A DNA stretch of 33,216 bases from Deltaproteobacteria bacterium HGW-Deltaproteobacteria-3 (GCA_002841785.1 PHAW01000025.1:1-33216), one strand, 5' to 3'. Counted from the stretch's first letter, positions 22,717-31,732 are shown. Notes: generated by a model not told the origin, from the letters alone. Made by a program: numbers and translations.

Positions 22717-23514
22717 TTACACAACCTGAGAGTATTTCTGCGGAATCGGCGTAACGCGGGGCATTTGCCCCAGGGAATTTTTCTCGACCAGCATGGCGCA
22801 GCCATAACAGGCGCTCAGGCGCTCGGCAGTGAGCACCTCGTCCGGTGAACCCACCATTTCCGTCTTGCCTTGATTCAGAAGCAGCAACCGGTCGCCATAG
22901 AGGGATGCCAGATTGAGGTCGTGGGACACCATGATGACCGTGGTGCCTTTTTCAACCCGGAATCGTTCCATGAGATCCATGATCTGGATCTGGTGGGCCG
23001 GGTCCAGGGAGGCGGTGGGCTCATCGAGCAGGATGATCTCCGGCTGCTGGCAGAGCGCCCGGGCAATGATCACCCGCTGCCTCTCGCCGCCGCTCAACTG
23101 ATCAAGAGGGCGGTCGGCAAGATGGGCCACATCGGTAAAATGCATGGCCTCCCGGGCCAAGGCGTGGTCAGCTCCCCCCTCAATTCCCATAAGGCCAAGA
23201 TGCGGAGCTCGCCCCATGAGCACGGTTTCCGCCACGGAAAAGGGGAAGTCCAGGGAAATCTGTTGGGGCACCACGGCAAGCTTGCGCGCCAATTGCCGCC
23301 TGGTATAGCTGGTCAATGCTTTGCCGAGAATCTCTATTCTCCCGTGGGCAACGGGGAGAAGGTTGGCCAGCCCCTTGAGCAGACTGGTTTTGCCGCTGCC
23401 GTTTGGCCCGATGATGAGATAGAACTCCCCGCGGTGCACCTGCATGGAAATATCCTGCAGCACCTGCCGCTTGCCGTAATAGAGCGTGAGCCCCGTGACA
23501 GAGATCACTGGCAT
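22717..23514 (-). CDS. btuD: BtuD-type ABC transporter ATP-binding protein (copy 2, uptake operon)
   Basis: The ATPase of the uptake-operon importer, 265 residues. It has Walker A GPNGSGKTSLL, VVPQQISLDFPF with the Q-loop, the signature LSGGERQRVIIARALCQQ, Walker B IILLDEPTASLD and the switch His in MVSHDLNLASL. Its ATG at 23514 (GGAG about ten bases upstream) overlaps the end of the permease gene by ten bases if the permease's proper frame is followed. Because of the permease lesion, the ATPase frame is continuous with the first part of the permease, so automatic annotation may report one fused protein of about 578 residues. It is the last intact gene of the uptake operon. Confidence 0.92.
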   Translation of the reverse strand: MPVISVTGLTLYYGKRQVLQDISMQVHRGEFYLIIGPNGSGKTSLLKGLANLLPVAHGRIEILGKALTSYTRRQLARKLAVVPQQISLDFPFSVAETVLMGRAPHLGLMGIEGGADHALAREAMHFTDVAHLADRPLDQLSGGERQRVIIARALCQQPEIILLDEPTASLDPAHQIQIMDLMERFRVEKGTTVIMVSHDLNLASLYGDRLLLLNQGKTEMVGSPDEVLTAERLSACYGCAMLVEKNSLGQMPRVTPIPQKYSQVV

Positions 23515-24453
23515 CGGCGCGATCTCCACAGCAAGACGATGAAAAGCGGAGCCCCGATGAGGGCCGTGACAATACCCACCGGCATCTCGCCAGAAGTAGG
23601 CAGGGTGCGGGCCAGGAGATCGCAGAGGATCAGGTAGGAAGCGCCGCCCAGGATGCAGGCCGGCACGAGCAGCCGGTGGTCCGGCCCCAGCAGCCAGGCT
23701 CACCATGCAGGTGGTGACCAGCAACAGCAGCATGGTCAGCCGCCGCACGTCGATCCCCAGGCTGGCCGCGGATTCCCTCCCGGCCAGGAGCAGATTCAAG
23801 GGTTTCGCCAGCGCGAAAACAACGGCAAAACAGGGCAATAACGCCAGCAGCACCGGCAACCGGTCGAGGCCGGACATGGAAAGGTCGCCCATGAGCCAGA
23901 AGAGGATCTGGTGGACCTCCGAGGTTTGGGTAATGGAAATGAGAAACATGATGATCGCCCCGCAGAAGGCATTCATCATCACCCCGCCCAGGAGGAGGGA
24001 ATCCCTGCCCATGGAGGTGTTGCCCGAGATCAGGCCGACCACCAGGAGAAGAATCAAGAGGCTGCCCGCAAAGGCGGCCAGGGCCATGCCGGGAAAGGGG
24101 GAAAACCCAAGGAGCATGCCGCCTATTGCCCCAACCGCCGAGCCGCCCGAGATCCCGAGGATGTACGGCTCGGCAAGCGGATTGCGGAGCAGGGCCTGAA
24201 ACACCAGCCCGCCCAGGGAAAGGGTGGAGCCAACCGCCGCGGCCAGGATAACCCGGGGCAACCGGATCTTCCAGACAATAACGCTGAAGACCGATTGCGG
24301 GTCGGAGCTGCCGAAAACCGCGGCCAGCAGCTCGGGAATCCCGTTGCCGGATGGGCCGATTCCCATGCCGAGCAAGAAGCTTATTGCCAGCAGCCCGGCA
24401 AGCGCGATGGTCACCAGGGTGAGGCGAACGCCCAGACGAAGGTTATTGAGCAT
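23505..24453 (-). pseudogene. btuC: BtuC/FecCD-type ABC permease (copy 2), internal deletion and frame change
   Basis: The membrane subunit of the second corrinoid importer. From the ATG at 24453 the sequence is normal: KIRLPRVILAAAVGSTLSLG, LLRNPLAEPYILGISGGSA, SLLLGGVMMNAFCGA and SLGIDVRRLTMLLLL. At about 23684-23696 the expected IGFVGLIVPHLLR-like segment is absent and the frame changes. The true C-terminus continues in another frame (DHRLLVPACILGGASYLILC, LLARTLPTSGEMPVGIVTAL) to a stop at 23505-23507. About 20 residues are missing. As read, the first frame instead runs through unrelated sequence into btuD. Unless it is an assembly error, this importer lacks a functional channel subunit. 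Confidence 0.8.
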
Positions 24454-25348
24454 GCGCGGCTCCGAACAACTCGGGATGGAGGATGCGAAGCAGCGCCTCC
24501 ATCCCGTTAATGAGGCGCGGAGTCGGCCGGTCGAAGAGGTTGTCGTCCACCACATGCACCCGGCCTGAACGCACTGCGGAAAGCTGCGGCCACTGCTGCC
24601 ATTGCGCCTTCAGTTGCTCCGGTTTCTGTTTGCCGCCCATGGCGGTGACCACCACCACCTCCGGATCAAGGGACAGTATCTTTTCCCAACTCAAGCGCGG
24701 ATAGTCAACCGGCCCGGCCCCCAGATTGACGCCGCCGGCAATGGTGATCAATTCGTGGATAAAGGTTCTGGTGCCGGCGGTGACGATGGGAGGTGAGTAG
24801 AGCTGGAAAAAGACCCGTGGCCGGGAGTGGGTTGCAGCCACCTGTTGTCGCACCTTCGCAATGCGGCCGGACATCTCGGCAACAATCGCCTCGGCCCTTG
24901 CCTGCGCGCCGAGCACCCCGCCCACCCCCTGGATGGCTTCCATGATTCCCTTGATATCGCGCGGGTCGATGACGTACACCGGAATCCCGGCAGCTTCGAT
25001 TTTTTCCACCTGATGCTTGGGATTGCCGTCCCGGATACCGAGGCAGAGGTCAGGCTTGAGGGCCACGATCCGTTCAAGGTCCAGCCGCACATAGGAACCG
25101 ACCCTGGGGAGACTCTTGGCCTCGGCCGGGTAGTCGCTGAACTGGGTGGCCCCCACCAGCCTGGCACCCTGGCCCAGATCAAAGACGATCTCGGCCAGGC
25201 TGGGAGCGAGGGCAACGATGCGCTTGGGCGCATGGGGGATCGATACCGTCCGGCCGGCCTGGTCCACCACGGTGGCAGCGGAAATCAGCCCCGGAAAAAG
25301 CAGGGCAACAAGGAGGATGAGGGGGAAAACAGTGTTTTTTTGTCTCAC
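24443..25348 (-). CDS. btuF: BtuF-type periplasmic corrinoid-binding protein (copy 2)
   Basis: A periplasmic binding protein of 301 residues for the second importer. I place the start at the GTG 25348, preceded by GGGAGG and overlapping the cbiA stop as GTGA; the frame is also open to an upstream GTG at 25375. The signal peptide is VFPLILLVALLFPGLISAA. The mature part shows TVSIPHAPKRIVALAPSLAE, FDLGQGARLVGATQFSDYP, LERIVALKPDLCLGIRDGNP and VHVVDDNLFDRPTPRLING, typical of BtuF. The end overlaps the permease start by 11 bases. It is only distantly similar to copy 1 and to the binding-protein part of the CbiZ fusion, so the window holds three different BtuF-like domains. Confidence 0.92.
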   Translation of the reverse strand: MRQKNTVFPLILLVALLFPGLISAATVVDQAGRTVSIPHAPKRIVALAPSLAEIVFDLGQGARLVGATQFSDYPAEAKSLPRVGSYVRLDLERIVALKPDLCLGIRDGNPKHQVEKIEAAGIPVYVIDPRDIKGIMEAIQGVGGVLGAQARAEAIVAEMSGRIAKVRQQVAATHSRPRVFFQLYSPPIVTAGTRTFIHELITIAGGVNLGAGPVDYPRLSWEKILSLDPEVVVVTAMGGKQKPEQLKAQWQQWPQLSAVRSGRVHVVDDNLFDRPTPRLINGMEALLRILHPELFGAAHAQ

Positions 25349-26706
25349 TGTGCCTCCCGGCCGTGCCTGCGGCACAACTCGACGAGATGGGCGGCTGCCT
25401 CGGGGGTGGAGCCCAGATGCAGATGCATGTACCCGGCCAGGGTATTGTTCAGGCAGAAGCCTTCGGACCTGCCGTCATCGAGGCGATACATCCTCTCAAC
25501 CCGGTCGGGCATGGGGTCTGTCTCCGAATAGTGAAACTCATGGCCGAAAAGGCTCGCACCTTCGGGCCACAGGGTGTTTTTCGTAACCGTTGCCGTGCAA
25601 TAGCCGAGCCGCACCAGCCGTTTGTGCATCCGGGTTTTTACCGGAAATACCCCGGCCATGGGATATTCCGTCCCCTCCGCCGTAACCAGCGCCTCACACA
25701 GATACATGAAGCCGCCGCATTCGCCATAGATCGGCAGTCCAGCCTTGGCCTTGCGGCCAATCTCCTCCCGGAGGAAACAATTGGCCGCCAAGGCCTCCGC
25801 ATGGAGCTCCGGGTAGCCGCCGCCCAGGTACAATCCGTCCAGGTCGTCGGGCAACTTCGAGTCGGTCAGGGGGCTGAACGGAATCAACTCCGCGCCGGCC
25901 GACCGCAAAATATCAAGGTTGTCCTCATAATAAAAACAGAAAGCCGCATCCCTGGCAATGCCGAGGCGAACGCACGGCGCTGTTTTGCGTATTCCTTCCG
26001 GCGCGGAAATTTCGGGCAGGACCGCACCCTTCTCCCGCAACAGCGCGAGATCGACGTGTCGGGCCATGACATCGGCGATCCTGCCGAGCCTTTCCGTGGA
26101 AAGCGGTTCGTCGTGGTCCATGTGGAGACCGAGATGACGGCCGGAAACCAGAAAATCGTCATGCCGGGGAACCCCGCCCAACACCTCGGCCCGGCAATGC
26201 TCGCGCACTGCCCGGGCAAGCAGCCGGTAATGGCTATCGCTGCCAACCCGGTTGAAGATGACTCCGGTAATGGTGAGCTGCGAGTCAAAGGACTCAAAGC
26301 CATGCACCAGGGCGGCGATGCTCTCGGCGCAGGCGGAAGCGTCCACCACCAGCACCACCGGTAGGGCAAGGGTTTTGGCCAAGGCCGCAGTGCTGGCCTC
26401 GCCGCCGTCAAAAAGCCCCATCACCCCTTCGACAATGACGAAATCCGCAGCGCAGTGTTGGGCATAGCTCTGCCGCACAAAGGCTGGGGTGCACATCCGC
26501 AGATCCAGGTTGCGCGACACCCTCCCGCTCACCAGCCGGTGCAGGGTGGGATCAATGAAATCCGGACCGCACTTGAAATACTGCACCGAGGCGCCGTCCC
26601 GCACCAGGGCCGCGCCCAGTCCCAGGCTTAGCAGGGTCTTGCCGCTGTCGCTGTAGGGGGCCGCCAGGACGATGCCGCGCCCGGTTTTTCGCAAGGGTTT
26701 TTGCAC
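25345..26706 (-). CDS. cbiA: Second cobyrinate a,c-diamide synthase-like protein (uptake operon)
   Basis: A second CbiA-family amidase, 453 residues from a GTG start at 26706 with GGGAG upstream. It has the P-loop AAPYSDSGKTLLSLGLG, YFKCGPDFIDPTLHR, SGRVSRNLDLRM, VIEGVMGLFDGGEASTAAL, and in the C-terminal amidotransferase domain LYLGGGYPELHAEALAANC, the catalytic Cys330 in GECGGFMYL and the His in GYMHLHLGSTP. All catalytic parts look intact. It is clearly diverged from the copy at 14775, so it is not a recent duplicate. Being placed between tonB and btuF in a salvage operon, it may amidate imported incomplete corrinoids or another tetrapyrrole; that is inference. Confidence 0.92.
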   Translation of the reverse strand: MQKPLRKTGRGIVLAAPYSDSGKTLLSLGLGAALVRDGASVQYFKCGPDFIDPTLHRLVSGRVSRNLDLRMCTPAFVRQSYAQHCAADFVIVEGVMGLFDGGEASTAALAKTLALPVVLVVDASACAESIAALVHGFESFDSQLTITGVIFNRVGSDSHYRLLARAVREHCRAEVLGGVPRHDDFLVSGRHLGLHMDHDEPLSTERLGRIADVMARHVDLALLREKGAVLPEISAPEGIRKTAPCVRLGIARDAAFCFYYEDNLDILRSAGAELIPFSPLTDSKLPDDLDGLYLGGGYPELHAEALAANCFLREEIGRKAKAGLPIYGECGGFMYLCEALVTAEGTEYPMAGVFPVKTRMHKRLVRLGYCTATVTKNTLWPEGASLFGHEFHYSETDPMPDRVERMYRLDDGRSEGFCLNNTLAGYMHLHLGSTPEAAAHLVELCRRHGREAQ

Positions 26707-26711
26707 TGTTT

Positions 26712-27527
26712 TCAGCTCCCGGCCCGCAGGCTGAAACGCACCGGCACCCGGACCCGCATGGCCACGGGCTGCCCGTTGCGCCGGCCGGCGGAAAACCGCC
26801 AGGAACGCACCGCCGCGAGGGCCGCGGCGTCCAAGGATTCATGGCCGCTGCTTGCGGCAACATGCAGATCATCCACCCGGCCGGCAACGGAAACCAGCGC
26901 CTCAAGCTGCACAACGCCTTCCTGGCCAAGTTTCCGGGCCAGCCGGGGGTAGGGCGGCGGCGGATTGCTCTGGTAGAGTGGGTGGGCCAGCACCTCGCCG
27001 GTTGCTAAGCCTTCGTCTGTTCCTGCGACCGGATTGGCGGTGGGAGCGGTGCTGCCCAAGCCATCCCCTGCTTGGCGAGCAGTGGCGTCCATCGATGGCT
27101 CTGGCACCATGACGAATCCAGCCTCGGACTTGGCAGGCGGGGAGGATGAAGGTGAAGAAGTGGGCTCAGGAAGAACTGTATTATTGCCGTGTATCTCATT
27201 GCCAATTGGTTCTTTTATGTATTTTGCCGCGGTCGAATTTTTTGGGCGCGTTGCACCCGGAGCAACCGGTTCTCCTTCCTGCTGCACGGTAAACACCGAA
27301 ATCACCGAAGGGGGCGCCTGCTCCATGGGCAACAGGCGCCAGCCGATCAGAGAGATAAGCACCAGGGCCCCGTGCAATAACAGTGAGAACAGCAGCGCCC
27401 GCACGGGACCTCCGTTCCAAACAGCAGAGGCAAGCCAAGCCAGAGATACCGTGGTGGGCCGGATTTCGGCCGTACTCTGCCTGTCCGATTGCCCGGCGGT
27501 ATACAGCTCCAGTGCCCTTGATTCCAT
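26712..27527 (-). CDS. tonB: TonB-family energy transducer dedicated to the corrinoid uptake operon
   Basis: Couples the inner-membrane proton motive force to the outer-membrane receptor BtuB. The 271-residue protein has a single N-terminal membrane anchor, VRALLFSLLLHGALVLISLI (about residues 44-63), a proline- and serine-rich periplasmic linker (for instance PEPTSSPSSSPP) and a C-terminal TonB domain with the usual YPRLARKLGQEGVVQLEALV and ALAAVRSWRFSAGRRNGQPV. It ends in VRVPVRFSL close to the C-terminus. The ATG at 27527 lies two bases past the stop of the BtuF-CbiZ gene; the frame is open upstream, but that part lies over the fusion gene. No exbB or exbD is in the window, so these must come from elsewhere. 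Confidence 0.9.
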   Translation of the reverse strand: MESRALELYTAGQSDRQSTAEIRPTTVSLAWLASAVWNGGPVRALLFSLLLHGALVLISLIGWRLLPMEQAPPSVISVFTVQQEGEPVAPGATRPKNSTAAKYIKEPIGNEIHGNNTVLPEPTSSPSSSPPAKSEAGFVMVPEPSMDATARQAGDGLGSTAPTANPVAGTDEGLATGEVLAHPLYQSNPPPPYPRLARKLGQEGVVQLEALVSVAGRVDDLHVAASSGHESLDAAALAAVRSWRFSAGRRNGQPVAMRVRVPVRFSLRAGS

Positions 27528-27529
27528 TT

Positions 27530-29524
27530 TCAATCCGCACTCCCTTTTTCCCTGGCGCATACCCCATTGACCAGCGACTCCAAGGCTTTTGCCGCCAACG
27601 GGGGCAACCGGCCCTCGAGGAAACGCTGGTGCCATGGCTCAACCGCATGGCCAGCCAGGCGTGCAGCCACTGCCTTGGCCCAGAGTTCATGCCCTTGCGG
27701 ATCGGCAAGCCCTGCTTGGACCGCATCGCTCATGGCCAGCGAACCTGCCATGAACCCGGCATATTCCGGCTGCATGAGCGCATCCTCCACGGCGGCAACC
27801 AACTGCCGACGATCCAGGGAGCATTCCTCGGGCTCAAGGGGAAGCAGCGAGGCAAGATGTATCCGCCGCTCCTCCAACCGGGCAAAGATGGAACGGTCGG
27901 CGGTTATTCGGTTCTGTCCGGCGATGGCCTTGCGGACTCCATCATAGACTGCGGCGGCAATGAGTTCCCCCATCTTGGTGTGTCCGCCCGCGCCGTTGAT
28001 CCCGGGTCCCTCGCCCTGCACCACCAGAAGGTTGTCGGTGCCAGTGCCTGTGGCGGCAAAATGGGGGCTGTAGGTGCTGCGGATGTCCAGGTCGGTCAAG
28101 GCCGCAGTCTTGGCCTCGGTGGCGGTGATAATCGCCCGGCTCATGGCCTGTTCGCTCAATCGGGCGTTGGTGAGCAAGACGATATTGATGGTGCCGGGCT
28201 CGTAGAAGTTGCCGCTGTCCGTGGCCATGCGCATGGCATTGGTTTTGACACCCGCAGTGACCAGGGCATACACGGTGAGGTCGCGAAACGATTTTTCAGC
28301 CACGACCAGATGGTCCATGTCCGCTCCGGTGAACAGCAGGCTGGTCTGGGCGTCTGGCCGGGCCAGGGCCGCGGTCGCCGTCCGGCGCAAGCCGTCCAAG
28401 CCGCTGGTGTGGCCAAGCCCCCAGGAAGGCGGGGGGTAATAATGATTACCCACGCCCATGATGCCCTCCCGCATCCCCTCCAGGGTGGAGAGTATGCGCT
28501 GCGGCGTGGTGAAATCCACCACCAGGGTTTTGTTGATGAAATCGCGAATCCGGCTCTTCTGCACCAGTGCCTGCCGGACATAGGAAAGGGGCAGCGCAAC
28601 CGGCCGCGCCTCGAGCATTTGGTCCGGATACGCCTGGCGCGATGGATCGGAAAACTCCTGTTCGTATACCCGTGCCGCCAGCCAGGAGACAAAGCCGCCC
28701 ATGTTGACCCCTGCCCGGCAGGTGAACTCGCAGGGGAAGGAGAATACCCTTTTGTGTTTGACGGCCTCGATTTTTTGCAGGGCCGGGTTGGCAAGCACCG
28801 CCTCGGCGGCGTCCCCGCACACATAGATGGTCTGGGGATTGAACCGGACAATTTCCGCCGGACTCACCACGATGGCCTCCCCATTTCTGCCGAAACGGGG
28901 AGGGATTCCGCCGGCGCTCCGGATAAAGTCGTTTTGAAAAGAATCATCCCCCGGCGCCATGAGCTGCGCGACTCCCATGAGCCGCATCACCCGCTGGCGC
29001 TTGGCAGCGGGGATGGGCTCCACCTTGGCCCGGATCAGCGCCAACTCTGCGCGGATACCCGCGGCCAGAGTATCCGCCTCCTGCCCCCGGCCAAGCAGAC
29101 CGCCAAGATCGTGGAGCCGTTCAAGGGCCTGCTCCACCGAATGAACCGGAGAAAGCTCCACCACGGCGCACTGGTCTTGAAAACGTTTTTTCACCGTGCC
29201 GTGCAGGCTGGAGACCAGAAGCAAATCGGGACGAAGCGCCTCGATTCTTTCAAGGGAGGGGGCAGCAAAACCACCCACGATCTCTTTTTTTCTTAGGTTC
29301 ACCGGCAGGGTATCATGGCTGGTCACCCCAACAACTGCATCGCCAGCGCCCACGGCCACCAGCATCTCGGTGGCGGCGGGCACCAGCGACACCACCCGCT
29401 GGGGAGGATGATTCACCGGAAATCTTTCCTGCGCATCCCGCAGCGGATCCGCCCAGGCCGGGGCAGTTGCCCCGGCCCAGAGCAGCATGAACACAACAAT
29501 ACTAAAAACAGGTTTCATCCGCAT
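27530..29524 (-). CDS. cbiZ: Exported BtuF-CbiZ fusion: corrinoid-binding domain plus adenosylcobinamide amidohydrolase
   Basis: A 664-residue two-domain protein with a signal peptide (PVFSIVVFMLLWAGATAPAW). Residues about 35-290 are a BtuF-type binding domain: PQRVVSLVPAATEMLVAVGA, GFAAPSLERIEALRPDLLLV, and a late KRVFSFPCEF. Residues about 315-535 are a CbiZ domain: TLVVDFTTPQRILSTLEGMR, VGNHYYPPPSWGLGHTSGL, GTINIVLLTNARLSEQAMSR, and GTGTDNLLVVQGEG with the GAGGHTKMGELIA end. CbiZ cuts the aminopropanol arm of adenosylcobinamide and pseudo-B12 to leave adenosylcobyric acid. The last 120 residues (helical, unknown) have no clear match. It follows btuB by eight bases. With the signal peptide, cleavage would take place in the periplasm during uptake. 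Confidence 0.9.
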   Translation of the reverse strand: MRMKPVFSIVVFMLLWAGATAPAWADPLRDAQERFPVNHPPQRVVSLVPAATEMLVAVGAGDAVVGVTSHDTLPVNLRKKEIVGGFAAPSLERIEALRPDLLLVSSLHGTVKKRFQDQCAVVELSPVHSVEQALERLHDLGGLLGRGQEADTLAAGIRAELALIRAKVEPIPAAKRQRVMRLMGVAQLMAPGDDSFQNDFIRSAGGIPPRFGRNGEAIVVSPAEIVRFNPQTIYVCGDAAEAVLANPALQKIEAVKHKRVFSFPCEFTCRAGVNMGGFVSWLAARVYEQEFSDPSRQAYPDQMLEARPVALPLSYVRQALVQKSRIRDFINKTLVVDFTTPQRILSTLEGMREGIMGVGNHYYPPPSWGLGHTSGLDGLRRTATAALARPDAQTSLLFTGADMDHLVVAEKSFRDLTVYALVTAGVKTNAMRMATDSGNFYEPGTINIVLLTNARLSEQAMSRAIITATEAKTAALTDLDIRSTYSPHFAATGTGTDNLLVVQGEGPGINGAGGHTKMGELIAAAVYDGVRKAIAGQNRITADRSIFARLEERRIHLASLLPLEPEECSLDRRQLVAAVEDALMQPEYAGFMAGSLAMSDAVQAGLADPQGHELWAKAVAARLAGHAVEPWHQRFLEGRLPPLAAKALESLVNGVCAREKGSAD

Positions 29525-29532
29525 ATGGCTTC

Positions 29533-31578
29533 TTAGAACTCGTAGGAAAGAGAGGCAAAGACCGAACGGCCCGCGCCAGGGTATCCCTGCCGGGTGGTGC
29601 TTCCCAGAGTCTCATCGCGGAAGTTGGCTGTGTAGGTGTCATACCCGGCATCAAAAATATTGTTGCAATTGATGGCTGCCAGCCAGTGTTCCTGGAAACG
29701 CTGACTTATGCGCAGGTCGGTGGTTATGTAAGAATCCAGGGTCTGCTGAGGGTCGATTGCTGTGTCCGAGGCGTAGGAAGCGGGACGATCGTCCACATAT
29801 CGGACCACCACACCGGTGGTAAGCCCGGAAGGCAGAAAATAGTCGATCTGTCCCTTCAACAGATTGCGCGGGGTGTATTGGGCCTGCCGCCACATTCCGA
29901 CAGCCTGCTCTTCCTCCGCATTGGTCCTGGTATAGCCTACGCTCACCCTTACTGAATCCAGGGGCTTGGCCGTCACCCCCAATTCCCAGCCGGTGGCCTC
30001 GTAGGAATTGGTGTTTGAGGGAGTATATTTGTCCCCCCACGGACCGGGGAAGGCCGGATTTTGAGCCCAGTCGATCTTGTCATCGATGTTCCACTTAAAA
30101 TAGGTTGCCGAGGCAATCAGTTTCTTTCTCAGAAAGGATTGTTCCACCGTGAGGTCGCTGTGCCAGCCGGTTTCCGGCTTAAGATCGGGGTTGCCTCGCA
30201 CATAGGCGCTTTCCGGCCAGTAGAGGTCGTTCATGGTGGGCGCCTTGAAGTGCTTGCCATGGCCGAGCTTGATGCTGGTCGTCTCCCGGGGGGTCACCAC
30301 TGCGCCGAAACGGGGCAGGGTTTCGTGGCCGAACATGGAGTGTTCCTCATAGCGCAACCCCGCGAGCAGCTTCAGGTACTGGTTCGCCTGCCACTGTGCC
30401 TCGCCGTAGCTGCCTTGGGTGAAGACGTCATGCTGCGCCTCGGAGGTGGGTCCGGCCAGCGCCACCCCATAGGTATTCAGGGTGCCGACCTCGTTGGTGT
30501 AATCGTAATTGCGGTACTGACTGCCCACCAGCAGGGTAATCCCTTCCGGCAAGCGCATTTCCGCCGTACCCTCCAACCCCAGAACCTCGTTGGTGACCCA
30601 GGTTTCCTGGCCGGCGCCGGTTGCATTGTAACGCTGATAAAAATAATTTTCCATGTTCACCGCATCGCCCCGCAGGGCAAGGGTCAGCCAGGAAAGCGGC
30701 TGGCTTTTCAACTCCAGGGCAGAGTAAAAGTTTTGGTCACTGCCCTCGTTCACCAGGCTTGCGGCATCAGCGTTGTACATCCTGGTTCCATTGACAACAT
30801 GCTCCTGGGTGGTGTCGGGCGGCTTTACCCCCGGAACCCCGTATTCCCGGTCGATCCAGGCGCCATAGAGGCTGGCGGAGAGCAGCTTGTTCTTGTCGTG
30901 GACCAGCTTGAGGGAGGCGTCGTTATGGCGGAGGTCGCTGTTGTCGCGGAAGCCGTCGGTTTCCCGGCGGGAAGCGGTGAGATAATAGCCCAGGCCGTCG
31001 GCGACATACATGCCCTGTTCCGCGGAAAGCTCGTAATTGCCTTCGCTGCCGAAGCCGCTTCCCAGCTTCAAATCCAGCGTGTCCGGTTGGGGGTTCTTGG
31101 TGAGGATATTCACCGTACCGGCCATGGCGCCGGTGCCGTACAGCAGGGAACCAGGCCCCTTGACCACCTCAACCCGGTCGATGCTGCCCATGGGCAGCAG
31201 GCCGAAGTCGGCAGTGCCCAACGAGGGAGAATTGATGTTGATGCCGTTCAAAAATACCTGGGTGGCATCGCCGCCCATGCCCCGAATGTGGATCTCTTCG
31301 GTGGCCCCGCCGTAGTCGCCCCTGGTGCGCCAGTCAAGCCCCGGCTCGTTGGCCAGCAGCTCGCCGAGACTCCTGGCCGGCGCGTTCTCGATATCCCCGG
31401 CGTCCTTCAGGACCACGGCATTGGGCACATCATGCACGTTTTCCGCCGTCTTGGTCGCCGTCACCACCACCTCATCCATGACGATCTGTTTGTTGTCGGC
31501 TGCCTCTTGCCCTGCAGTGGCGAGACCGGGAACAGTCAGCAGAACCAAGGCCCAAGCCGGGTATGGTTTTTTCTTCAT
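29533..31578 (-). CDS. btuB: BtuB-type TonB-dependent outer-membrane corrinoid receptor
   Basis: A 680-residue outer-membrane beta-barrel that takes up cobalamin or related corrinoids using TonB. The ATG at 31578 has a perfect AGGAGGGG upstream; the longer open frame is rejected. A signal peptide, PAWALVLLTVPGLATAG, is followed by a TonB box (MDEVVVTATK), a plug domain with RSLGELLANEPGLDWRTRG, EEIHIRGMGGDATQVFLNG and SIDRVEVVKGPGSLLYGTGA, and a long barrel ending in a C-terminal Phe (FASLSYEF), as needed for barrel insertion. It is the first gene of the uptake operon, behind riboswitch 3. The combination with btuF, tonB and cbiZ supports a corrinoid rather than an iron-siderophore substrate. 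Confidence 0.93.
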   Translation of the reverse strand: MKKKPYPAWALVLLTVPGLATAGQEAADNKQIVMDEVVVTATKTAENVHDVPNAVVLKDAGDIENAPARSLGELLANEPGLDWRTRGDYGGATEEIHIRGMGGDATQVFLNGININSPSLGTADFGLLPMGSIDRVEVVKGPGSLLYGTGAMAGTVNILTKNPQPDTLDLKLGSGFGSEGNYELSAEQGMYVADGLGYYLTASRRETDGFRDNSDLRHNDASLKLVHDKNKLLSASLYGAWIDREYGVPGVKPPDTTQEHVVNGTRMYNADAASLVNEGSDQNFYSALELKSQPLSWLTLALRGDAVNMENYFYQRYNATGAGQETWVTNEVLGLEGTAEMRLPEGITLLVGSQYRNYDYTNEVGTLNTYGVALAGPTSEAQHDVFTQGSYGEAQWQANQYLKLLAGLRYEEHSMFGHETLPRFGAVVTPRETTSIKLGHGKHFKAPTMNDLYWPESAYVRGNPDLKPETGWHSDLTVEQSFLRKKLIASATYFKWNIDDKIDWAQNPAFPGPWGDKYTPSNTNSYEATGWELGVTAKPLDSVRVSVGYTRTNAEEEQAVGMWRQAQYTPRNLLKGQIDYFLPSGLTTGVVVRYVDDRPASYASDTAIDPQQTLDSYITTDLRISQRFQEHWLAAINCNNIFDAGYDTYTANFRDETLGSTTRQGYPGAGRSVFASLSYEF

Positions 31579-31732
31579 TGTACCCCTCCTGAATTGCCAT
31601 TGGAAGAGCGCATGGCTCTTTGAAAACCATCCCACTCTTTGATGAGAAAAATGGTTGCCTTACTGAAACTCTGTTCGTTTAACTGCATTGTCGTCCTCCT
31701 TTTGGAGTCCGGGGGGCATCCTTGCAAAGGAC

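Noticed and set aside
22717-24555. A natural BtuC-BtuD fusion protein
   Set aside because: The linker is out-of-frame permease sequence; the proper permease C-terminus and stop, and a separate btuD start with ribosome binding site, are all visible.
27383-29296. 637-codon plus-strand frame opposite the BtuF-CbiZ gene
   Set aside because: Also a shadow frame; the opposite strand has a clear two-domain protein with a signal peptide.
30061-31623. 520-codon plus-strand frame opposite btuB
   Set aside because: A shadow of the GC-rich btuB gene; no ribosome binding site, membrane or domain pattern.
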